Below, one piece after another: positions 49,909-60,368 of a stretch of 64,000 bases of DNA. Both the position numbers and the translations under genes were made by a program. The stretch spans positions 7,919,466 to 7,983,465 of the forward strand of contig CM035160.1 in assembly GCA_020205615.1 (NCBI GenBank), written 5' to 3'. Under the pieces are notes generated by a model. The model saw only the letters and a list, made by a program, of their open reading frames with translations, did not search any database and was not told the origin of the DNA. Position 1 is the first letter of the stretch. Each line of letters begins with the position of its first letter. Origin of the DNA: Panax quinquefolius (taxonomy: Eukaryota; Streptophyta; Magnoliopsida; Apiales; Araliaceae).

Positions 49909-50446
49909 ATGGTTTACAAAAAGAAACCAAGATTTGTACATGAAAGATCTGATCTATTTGATGGGTTACCTGATGATATCGTCATCTCTATTCTTTGCAA
50001 GCTCAACTCCACTGCTCGTTGCCCTTCTGATTTCATCTCTATTCTCCTAACGTACGCCTATATATAGCATATATATCGTGGATTTTGAAGCCCTTGTAAC
50101 AAATTCATTAATGTTTCTTGTTCCTCTCACAGATGCACAAGGTTAAACCGGTTGGGTCTTCAGTTCTTCATAAAGCCGGTCCAAATACACTCGCCGTCCG
50201 AGCCAAGGAGCGAGTCCAAATACACTCTCCAGATGCACAGATGCACAATGTTTCTTGTTTGTGTGTTGCAGATTCGATTTTATTGCTTACAAAACCAAGG
50301 AGGTGGTGCGTCCCTGATGGGGGCGATTAAGAGTCACGCGCCGGCTCTGCACTCGCTCGCCGTGATTCAATTCAATGGCAGTGGCGGCCTGGAGAAGAAC
50401 GATTTTCGCGCCGAAGTTGTGTTATGTGCACGCGCAGCTTTCTGTT
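49909..50446 (+). pseudogene. F-box/MYND-finger protein gene fragment
   Basis: Captured 5' part of a plant F-box protein of the At1g67340/At5g50450 type. Exon 1 (ATG near 49909 to 50051, donor GTACGC) encodes basic residues, then the F-box SDLFDGLPDDIVISILCKL and STARCPSDF. Exon 2 starts after CTCACAG at 50132 in the right phase (TCTRLNRLGL), then is frameshifted: KAGPNTLAVRAK is readable in one frame, IRFYCLQNQGGGASLM and SHAPALHSLAVIQFNGSGG in another. The Sel1-like repeats end at CARAAF and the MYND zinc finger is absent; the gene is cut exactly where the right TIR begins (50443). The upstream 49580-49908 looks like its leader and N-terminal region but is not clearly readable. Confidence 0.85.
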
Positions 50447-50570
50447 AGTCATATTTGACAGAATGATCCGATTTAACAATTTTAATTATTCAGTTACTTA
50501 ATTTGAAAAATTTAAAGTTTAATCGTGAATTCGATAAAACGTGTCAGTGGTCAAATCATTAGTTTTGACA
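50443..50570 (+). repeat. Right TIR of the Pack-MULE-like element (R1d)
   Basis: TCTGTTAGTCATATTTGACAG to GTTTTGACA; inverse of 29841-29940. Interior part shorter than in R1a or R1c. Confidence 0.65.
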
Positions 50571-50579
50571 AAAGAAAAT

Positions 50580-51870
50580 TATACACATGCATCACAATAT
50601 AATATATATATACCCCTTAGTTTAATGGTAAATGGAAATACCTTAATTGAAAAAAAAATGTTACTTGTTATTTTAATTATATTTATTTACCAGTTAAATT
50701 TTGTTTGGAAGTTTTAAAAACTAAGGAAATGATACAAAACTAAGAGAAAATTATAATTTTCTTATAAATTTTAGTCCGCGAGTTTTTTTTTTAGTTAAAA
50801 AAGTAAAGAAAATTAGATCAAAATGAAAACTAAGAATGGAAAACTAAGATTAATAAATTTATTTTTATCCTTATATTACCCTTAAAATTAACATAGGAAA
50901 ACAAATAAATGTTGTCTCATTTTCTATTATATCATTTCTTACTTGAAATTCCTTAGCATTCCTTTCCCAAAAAACTTACAAACAATGTTCTTGTTTTTTT
51001 CAAAACATATTATTTTAAGCGCTTTGTTTATTTGTAAGAATTATAATTTCTGATTATAATTTATTGGATTATAATTATAAGGCTATTAATTCTAGGATTA
51101 TAATATTGGGATTATAATTATAATTCAAATACTATTAAGTCATTTTATAATCCCTAAACTAATAGTTCAAAATTTAAATTTGAAAACAAACAAGACATTT
51201 GAGATTAATATTCATATTTCAAATATAATACTTGCAAACAAACATAAACTAAAGGTTTATTTGGGATAAACTTATCTTTCCTTCTTTTTACATTTGATAT
51301 TTTGTTTTTTATCTTAGTTATAAGACTTATTAAATTATTAAAATAAATTGGTGATTGTAAAATAGCACTAAGACGACCCTCTTTCCATCGCCAATATTAA
51401 TGTCAAGATTCGTTTGTTCGCCAAATAACGAGCCAAATTATGTACAGAAAACAGACAAACACACGGAGAAGTGCGACGCTCGAGGCCATCGAAAGTTAAC
51501 TCCAGTATGAGAGTAAGTACAAACTGAAAAACATCAATAATAGAGGCACGTTAATACTTTAGTGTGTAAGTAAACAAAGTGTCGTTAACTGTAACTTAGA
51601 TTATGTCCGTATATTTGTCTCTCAATAAAAAAAGAATCGTAAATAGAATAATTAAATAGGATCAAAGTCAATTTAGACTGTCCAAGTCTCCTATTATCCA
51701 CCTAAATCTACAAAATATGTCCCAATAGTTCTCAATCGCCGGGGGAACCCAAACAATTTGATTAACAATGATAGAACTTTATTAATTCTTTGCTCGTTAA
51801 AATTGATATCATTACGAAATATTCTCAAACTTTATTTCCAATTTTTTTAATGAATTTTATAGTATGAATT
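50580..51870. other. Intergenic, AT-rich
   Basis: No gene, RNA or clear element seen. A (TA)-rich patch lies at 50600-50612. Confidence 0.5.
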
Positions 51871-51874
51871 AGTG

Positions 51875-52085
51875 GACGGTATCTATCCCCCACGGAAGTG
51901 GTTAGTATAAAATTTATTTTTGGGTAAGTTGGTCATTAATTCCATTAATAGAGTGGTATTACGCATGCATTTAATGTTTTATGCACATCCAATATATATA
52001 TCGGCGAATTAACCAACTTACCAAAAATTAAATTTCATGTTAATCGGATCCATTCTCAACACTATTGGGGCCATGACTTTGTGAC
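51875..52085. mobile_element. Small fold-back MITE
   Basis: AAATTTATTTTTGGGTAAGTTGGT (51911-51934; core TTTGGGTAAGTTGGT) pairs with ACCAACTTACCAAAAATTAAATTT (52011-52034), and the flanks (GGTATCTATCCCC against GGGGCCAT) match more weakly. Edges approximate. Confidence 0.45.
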
Positions 52086-52475
52086 CGCTAAATAAACAAA
52101 TTCTTATATATTTATGTTGGGTTTTTTTTCCACAATCCCTTGGTTTCTTTTGACTATTTAATTACACTTCCTCGTGCAATCTATATTGGTAAATTTAACT
52201 CTTTAAATGATAGAAATATAAAAATTGTGAATTATTTAAAAAATATTAATCCCTCTACTTCGTATAAAAAAAATTTGTAATTTTTCTTCCACATAAATAG
52301 TAATATTTTTATTGATAATTATACAAAATAATACCACATCCTAATTTATTACAATATATTTATTACTATGTTACTATTATTAAATCAACAATTTATTATT
52401 TTTAAGAATAAACATAAATTCAAAATACATTCTTGACATTTTTTAAATGTTATTAATCAGACTGCCTTTATGAAA

Positions 52476-52732
52476 CGAGTAATGCTACGCAGACAGGGGA
52501 ATGGGACTGGGAAATTGGACCGGTTGCTATTATTTTTTTTATTTTTTTTTTTGGCTAGTGACTTTCAAAAAATGTATAGTATCCAAATACATCTAAAATA
52601 CTATATTTTGTAAAAATTTCTGTTGAAATAAATACTATACAATTTTTGAAAGTCACCAGCAAAAAATAATTAAATTAAATTAAAATTTGTCCAAAAAACC
52701 GGTCCAATAATCCTGTCCGGCAAGACTTATTG
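52476..52732. mobile_element. Fold-back MITE
   Basis: About 100-base arms: GAGTAATGCTACGCAGACAGG, AATTGGACCGGTT and TAGTGACTTTCAAAAA on the left pair with TTTTTGAAAGTCACCAG, AACCGGTCCAATAA and CCTGTCCGGCAAGACTTATT on the right. About 257 bp, non-coding. Target duplication unclear. Confidence 0.7.
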
Positions 52733-54820
52733 TTATGAAATGGATGGATTGTTTATTATATATTTACTTTCATAAAAATTAAATAAATCGTACTAATATA
52801 TAAATGTTTAAAATATTTTAAAGTTAACTTTGGATTAATAAATATATTCTCATATTTTGAATAAAAATGTTTTTTAACTTAAAATTTTGCATCGGCTGGC
52901 AGCTGCTGATTAGACGAGTGTAAAACAAGCTAATCAGACGTCAAAGAATACAAGTAGTAAGTCGGGTTTAGGGGTGTTTGATAAAAAATGAATGAATTTG
53001 AATAAAATTATTTAATAATAAATATGTCTGAAACATTTGATTAACAGATTTTTATTATTTTACCCTTATAAAAAATTCAATTTTTTTTTATAAATTTATT
53101 TAATATTTCTAAATATAATAGTTAATATTGTAAGGGGGAAAAATTTATTCAATCAAAAAATGGGATTAAACCATTCGATTTTTAAAAAAAATAAACGCAT
53201 TAAATGACTGAATTGTTGAGTCATTAAGTAGAAAACAAACAACCCGTTAATTGTTTATTATGCAAAGTAGAATTGAACAAAATACTAATCGGACAAAACA
53301 TACCATAAGCACAAATTAAAGAATCAATAATCAAAATAAGTATTAAAATATACAAAAATTTAAATAACAAATAACACTGTAGAGTTCTAAAATAAAGATA
53401 AAAGAAAGGATAAGAAAGAAAAATTTAAAAAGGAGAATTAAATTTTTTGTTTGTAAGTTTAGAGGAGAGAAAAGAAAGGATCCTTTCAAAACTGAAAAGA
53501 TTTGAAAGAAAATTTGCTAAACACTTGGCTTCTAAATTAAAATATCAAAACTACTCTTATAATAATTTTTAAAATATAATCGGATAAAATAAAAATATGT
53601 TATTTTAAATGAAAAATTCTTTCTTACATTCTCTTTTTTTCTCAAAATTTATAAATTCCCTTCTTTCTTTTATTTTTTCTTCCCACACAAACATATTGTA
53701 AACTCCAGAACCTCCCGAAGAAAAGTGGACCCTAACAAAAGAAAGAATCAGAGAAAGGTGAGATTTTTAAATGAAAATATGACGTAATATCTGCACTCAT
53801 TTCTTGAAAAGCGTGCCATCACATCCCATTGAACTTCGTGCCAGTGCAAGAGTGCTGCTGCGCATCCGAGAATAAAATTAAAGTGAGTCCAACAATATAA
53901 AAATAATACTATTAATATTCGAGAGCAGATCTTCTGTCCTTAAATTTTCGGTTCTTTTGTGTTTTTTCAGTTAAATCTTGATACCTAGTCTCTTATTTAA
54001 AATTAATTAATTTTAAAATTAAATAAAAAAACATGTGTCAAAATTTAAGTGAAAGAACACAAAAAAAATTGAAAACTTAGGGACAGATGATCAGCTCTCT
54101 TAATATTTACATATACACATGTTGTACTACGGATCTCACATGAAAATGTTGGACTCAAATGTAAAATTAAAAAATTAATCAAATTCACCAAAATACGTAA
54201 GCGGCCTGCAGCCTGCACGCGGCAGTGAGCATCACATGCACTATCTTTTACCTATTTTTTGATTCCCTATAAAATTAACTCTACCAAAAAAACAAAAGTA
54301 TCTTCTTTGACTTTACAGTACAGATTACAATTAAAAATTGAAAAATACTAATGTTCTTTTGTTTGTCTGAGCGACTATACATCTCAATAATAAAAAATTC
54401 TCCAACCTCCCTTAAGTCCTTTGGATGAAAATTATCTCTATAATTAAATTGTAATAATATACATTTTGCAATAAATAAATAAAATGTTAACCACTATTTG
54501 CAATTGACCGTTATGGGGCCCGTTTGGTATGTAAACCTAAATTAGGTAGATATTTGAAATGAGTAATGCCAAACATTTTATAAATTATTAATATGATATA
54601 TTCTACCTCAGTATACTGATCAATAAATTAATTCTATATAATCTTCGGTCCCACACAATATGTTAAAGTGGAGCATGACACATCAATAATTTATAAAATA
54701 TTTATAGAATAGTTTGTGTCTCTAACATTATTCATATTAATATTATGTTTTGAATAATATTAGAGACACGTACAATTTATTCTATAATTATTATATAATT
54801 TATTGATGTGACATATTTTA
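52733..54820. other. Intergenic, AT-rich
   Basis: No gene seen. 54520-54820 is repeat-like: a block TATGGGGCCCGTTTGGTATG... with AGGTAGATATTTGAAATG returns beyond the solo LTR at about 57555-57600, suggesting an older element split by that LTR. Confidence 0.45.
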
Positions 54821-57399
54821 TATAAAGACCTCAAATTTTTAAATAAAAAAGAATTTCCTTTATTTATTATTTTGAAATAGTAAGGGTTGATTTGATTAAT
54901 GTGGATAGTTAAGGGTTAAATACGAAATATTTCAAAATAAGCAGTGGTTATAAAATATTCATTTACGTTTTAATATTCGTTTGGTGCAAGTGGAATATTA
55001 AATCTTTGTGGAGAATATTAAATACCGCCAGTAGCGATCGTGTGTGGGCCCATAACAAGCGATTGGATGAGAAAACGATAAAAGTTTGGGTGGTTATAAA
55101 TAACTACGTAATTATTACTGTTAAGGCATTTGGAATACCCGTGGTTAAAATACAATGTCTGGCGTGGTTGCAAGATGACACCAGGTGGTATTGCGATATT
55201 GTTGAATTATTGATCCTTACGTAGAAGGCCTTTACTCGATAATTATTACGGTGAATTCTTGTTCAATAGTTCATTTTATTGATTCAATAATTCTTTGCGT
55301 TGGTATTTTATATTATTCTTTGCTTCAATAATTGTCACCGCACAAGGTATTTCCCATTATCGATCAATAATTCATATTATTTGAATAATATTATTAGATA
55401 ACATTATTGGCAATGTCTGTAAAGTTACGCTACAGGAGAGGTTTGGTCACCTAATCATACAATAAAGTAGGTGAGAGATCCTTATTGGAAAGGCCTCTTT
55501 CTGAACTACTGGTTATTATAATTGTGATTCTATAATATTATTTGTGAATAATTAATTATTGATTCATATGATAAGAAATATTTATTTTATATGAATATAA
55601 ATGATGGATTTATTTATGTGGTTATTAATGAAGGAATTAATGTTGAGGTGTTTTATCGAGATTTTATCTGGATTGGAGGTATTAAAAATCAAATCGTGGT
55701 TTTGAGATATATTGCGGGGTTATAATTTTAATCCGACCGTTGGATCGTTGTAATTTTTGGATATGTTATACATACATAAGTTGAGTATATGTCCACAAAT
55801 TTTTGAACCGCTAAAAATGCACGAATGATTTGTTGTGAATTTTAAGAGGTGTCGATTCTAAATTAGGTTTATAATTGATTTTGGTGGAAAATTCTAGAAT
55901 TGAGTGGGCCCCACTTGTGGTTGGTGAAGAAATGTGCTGAATTTTATTTCAAATGTGGTGGAGTGGCAATAGTAGCGAGGTAAAGCCATCAAGAAGCGAG
56001 TCAAGTTGGCTTCTACGGCCAATAACATTTTCCTATAAATAGAGGCTAAGTTAGAATTGAAAATCACACCGTAAACAAAAAGCTTTCTCTCTCTCTCTCT
56101 ATATTATCGAGTGTATTTTGTGAGTATTTAGATACTTTGAGAGTTCTTGTCAAGATCTGAGTTTCATTCAAGATCACTTCCGACCTTTTCCTTCAAAATC
56201 TCGATTCTTTTTGAGGTAAGGGATGTTATTTTCTTCTTAAATGATATTATTTCTTCAATATCATTATCTTTGAAATATCAGTTGGAACTTTTATCTAATT
56301 TAGAACTTTTTCATGTTTCAGGGTTACTATTCATGAGTTCTTATTCACGAAGTTACTATTCAGTAAGCGCGTGAAGATGTTTTTTTGTGGAATTTCTATC
56401 TTTTGGTGTTTGAGTTACTTATTCACGATACTCAAGACTATTCACGATATCTGACTATTCACGAATCACTTTGACTATTCAATTAAAAATGAAAATTTTC
56501 TTTTAAATCTAAAATATCTATTCGGATACTAGCTTTGATTGTATCCATGTTTTGATCATTCTTGAATTTTACTTCACTATGATTATTTATGAAGTATTTT
56601 TGAACTCCTGATTGTTTAAAGTATTTAATTCATAATATTTGTCATTTTGTTTCAACCTGGATTAGATTCTTTAAAAGTATTTTCATCATCCTCGGTCTTA
56701 AATGATGATAGTATTGAATATCTTTGGCCAGAGTGCAAAGATGAATGATTTCTGAAGAATATCTTTGGCTTATAGTGCAAAGATGAGCAGATGTTGAGAT
56801 GAATATGACCGATTGATGAATATCTTTTGCGCCAGTAGTCAGATGAATATTTGATTTGAGATGAATATTGATTGATGTTACTGAGGATAAAATATTGATG
56901 ATGAACCGTTAAATTCATAGATTATAGTAGATTTCATTCTCTCACGTAACTCTTCTATGAATTATTATTTCATTGCGAATATCGATCTGAAACTTGTTGT
57001 CTATCAGATTCTATCGATTTTTCCCTCATTGGAGACTAACGATAATTTGTTGTATATTATCTTAGTCATAACATTCTTTACTTTGGCTAGTTGAAATTCA
57101 CCCTTTTCCTTGTTGTTCCATTTTTCTTCTCGGAGGCGAGAATGTGGCGAGTCTTAGACTAATGGTATGGAATGAAGGTTACAGAGAGAGAATGTTTAGT
57201 AGTCTCACCATTATTGTAAAATAATGTATCAATAAATGTGATGAGGATTTATTTGAGTATAAATATTGTCTGAAGATAATATTTGTATTTAAACTCACGC
57301 TTTTATTGTTGTGATAATAAAGTTGTAGTTGTTTACATCTACGATTTGGCTATTTCGAGAATGGGTTGGATGGAATGGACTTATTTTGGGGTCGTCACA
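54821..57399 (-). repeat. Solo gypsy LTR, copy G, with TSD
   Basis: Same family as copies B, C, E: begins TATAAAGACCTCAAATTTTT (TGTAAGACC form decayed) and ends TTTTGGGGTCGTCACA. Flanked by perfect TTTTA duplications (54816-54820 and 57400-57404). No internal region. It contains the TTACTATTCATGA (56320-56480) and ATCTTTGGC...AAAGATG (56715-56850) repeat sets. Confidence 0.85.
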
Positions 57400-57709
57400 T
57401 TTTATTTCAGCTTTTATATGGGATCGAATACTAAATTGAAGCAATTTGTTCATTAATTTATAAAGGTAAAATATGCCACATCAACAAATTATAAATAAGT
57501 TATAGAATAAACTGTGTCTAGTCTATTAATATTAAGTAGTCGAGTAAACATAATGTTATGGGACCGTTTAGTCTTTAGACTTAAATAAGGTAGATATTTC
57601 ATCGACTTCTCCGCACAAGATCGCGAGCCCAACTATAAAACGGGGAGTTGTTACATCCTTCTGTTTCGTCTCAGTTACCAAATATCATCCCAATTATTTC
57701 TCATTCCCT

Positions 57710-57725
57710 CTATATATATATAAAT
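57710..57725 (+). promoter_or_regulatory. Candidate TATA box of the REF/SRPP gene
   Basis: CTATATATATATAAAT ends 40 bases before the ATG. The spacing implies a very short leader if this is the TATA box. Confidence 0.35.
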
Positions 57726-57764
57726 TTCTTCTATTTGACCTTTGCTTTCCTTAGTCCATAATAA

Positions 57765-58788
57765 ATGGCGGAACCAGAACCAACACGACCAACTGAAGCG
57801 GTAACCTCATCTTCTTCATCATCTCCTCTAATTTTCTTAATTATATTTGTTAGTTCAATTTAACACCTTAATTAACTTCTTCATCGTTTAAACTTCATTT
57901 TTATTCAGATTAATCTTGTTTATGACTATTTTTATTCGATAAATTTTTTGTTTCTGATTTAAAGGTTCAAGACGATGCGAAGAAACTCAAGTATCTTGAT
58001 TTCGTAGAAGTGGCGGCGCTATACGTCGTCGCTTGCTTCTCTAGCATTTATGAGTTCGCCAAAGGAAACTCCGGTCCGTTGAAACCCGGCGTTCAGACCG
58101 TTGAAGGCACCGTCAGAACCGTCATCGGGCCGGTTTACGAGAAGTTCCATGACGTTCCCTTGGAGCTCCTAAAGTTCGTCGATCGCAAGGTAATATTTAA
58201 AATAGGCCCTGGCGCGTTATAGCATTGCCCGCGTACATTACCGATGATGAGTAGTGAGTTTACTACCAGCGATCTGATTAATGTTCATGTTCACGTGACC
58301 TGCAGGTTGACGAATCAATAACTGAGGTGGATAGTCACGTGCCGACGCTAATCAAGCAGGCTTCTAGCCAAGCCTTGTTGGCGGCACAAAAGGCTCCGAA
58401 GGTTGCACGAGCCGTGGCGTCGGAAGTACAGCGAGCAGGCGTGGTGGACACGGCGACGACCATAGCGAAGACAGTGTACACAAAGTACGAGCCAACAGCC
58501 AAAGAGTATTACACCAAGTACGAGCCGGTAGCCGAGCAGTACGCTGTGTCAGCTTGGAGGTCACTGAACCGGCTTCCACTGTTACCTCAACTGGCTCATA
58601 TATTGGTTCCCACGGCCGCTTACTGGTCCGAGAAGTACAATCAGAGTGTGTCGTACTTGTCTGGGGAAGGGTATATGGTGTCGTATTATTTGCCTTTGGT
58701 TCCCATAGAGAGAATTGTTAAGGTTTTTAAGGGAGTTGAGAACGGGCTCACTGTTTCGACTAATGGGAAATCAGTAGTGGTGGGCTAA
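57765..58788 (+). CDS. REF/SRPP family lipid-droplet protein
   Basis: Rubber elongation factor / small rubber particle protein family; in non-rubber plants these lipid-droplet-associated or stress-related proteins coat droplets and affect stress tolerance. Three exons with GT-AG borders: 57765-57800, 57965-58189, 58306-58788 (TAA), giving 247 residues. Landmarks: acidic Pro-rich start, [19 protein letters not shown] with hydrophobic helix, [41 protein letters not shown], then an Ala/Val-rich amphipathic part with the [20 protein letters not shown] repeat and a final [15 protein letters not shown]. Phases agree, no lesions; it looks functional. The start is the only ATG in frame close to the TATA-like run. 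Confidence 0.95.
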
Positions 58789-60368
58789 GTATCAGACTAT
58801 ATGATGCAAAAAAAATAAATAAAATAAAATAATATATATATATATATAATATTTTGTTAGGGTTGTTTGTAGTCATTATATTTTGTTAGTAATTTATTTG
58901 GTATAATGTCTATTTAAATTTAAATAGCTTTTCTGCAATGTAGTTTCTTGGATTTGCTTTAAGCCATTGTAAGAATGGTGTATTTATGATAATATCTTCG
59001 TAAAAAATATCATTTTTAGCTTTACAATAATTCAAAGGCTATGTTTATCACTAAGACAATTTTTTATTATATATATATTTTACCAATATGTGTAACCAAA
59101 GTGGTGTGCAGAATCATGGGAGCAATCACCTTTGCAGATTTCCTGCTAAGTGACATAAACATGTCATTTTCTTGTTTTTTTTTCTGTGTTTTTTCTACTT
59201 GAAAAATATATATTTAATTTAAAGTTTACATTTGAAATTATTTTGTTTTCCTTTTTTACTGAAGCCCCTATATAAAGATGGAGCACGGGCCACGGGTATA
59301 ATGAATTCTTGAAAGTCGAAATATATAACACAACTACAAAATATTAGTATTAAACTCACATTAAAGGTGAGAATTATTATAATCAATTAAGCCTCCGCAT
59401 AGAGCAACAAACAAACAAACTAAAATTATAATAAAAATAGATAAAATTTTAAGATACTATAAATGATAGTAAAAATAGTCCCTACTCTACTCATCATAAA
59501 AAAGTTCTACCTTGTACTCGTATATACATTGTTTACAAAGCCAGCAAATTGAAGAAAAAAAACCAGAAATAGTAACATGTCTTCAAATAAGCAATTACTA
59601 AGCACTTAAAAAGCTAAAACAACTTGAAGAACTCAACTTTGAAATACTTTTTGCTTCTCAAACAGCTTTTCTCTTGGCCTGAATGGTGTTGCTGTCGACA
59701 ATCCTGCACCACTAGGTTTGCAGTTTTTTTCCAACTGATCATAAGGTGCATACTTGCAGGGTAACCACTATTGAACCATATCTGTTGAACAGCACAAGAA
59801 ATCTCTACTTGCAAAAAACTTCACTCAAATACAAGAGTCTGTCTATACATAAGACATACAAAACAAATAACAGGAACATAATGGTAGCTGAACTATAAAC
59901 TACAAGCAAACAACAAATCAAGAATCATTAATAAAAAAATAATGTGTTGTACCATCAAGCTCTGCATAACACAACTATTCAATCAAAAAGTTATCTTCCT
60001 TCAAGAACACGCTATTCTCTGGCAATTGCCAGATTGTTTATTACCAAGTAAACTAACAGAAAGTACAAAGCGTACAACATTCTGGAGTGCAACCAAATAT
60101 AACCATCAAGTAAAAGAGAGATTAAGCAGATAGCATGGCATGAATGCCATTATACCTTGCTACAAAAACAATTAAAGTACAATATGCCCTATTGGATCCA
60201 TCTCATTCTCAGTGCATCAAAAATAACATAAGCCTATTACTTAAAGCAGTTTCTGAATTGAACAAAAATAAGCAATACTCAATAAAATGCTAATTTAATT
60301 AAGCTATCATCTACTTTACCACTGCTGTTCTGTATGAACCAAGACTAGTAAAACAGAAAGAAACAACT
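58789..60368. other. Intergenic between two converging genes
   Basis: 3' flanks of the REF/SRPP gene (+) and TOC159 (-). Short (TA)n near 58831-58847 and 59070-59080. Short open frames near 59614-60133 show no family features. Confidence 0.5.

Larger units (their letters stand above)
29841..50570. mobile_element. Mutator-like element with captured gene (Pack-MULE-like)
   Basis: Outer inverted repeats: left 29841-29998 (starts TGCAAAACTAATGATTTG) and right 50443-50570 (ends AATCATTAGTTTTGACA). They are flanked by a 9-bp near-duplication, AAACAAAAT (29832-29840) and AAAGAAAAT (50571-50579), 8 of 9 identical, the length Mutator elements make. Without the nested insert 30028-49572 the element is only about 1.2 kb, and what it carries is an F-box/MYND gene fragment. 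No transposase is seen. Assignment rests on TSD length, long TIRs and gene capture; the family name is inferred. Confidence 0.6.
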
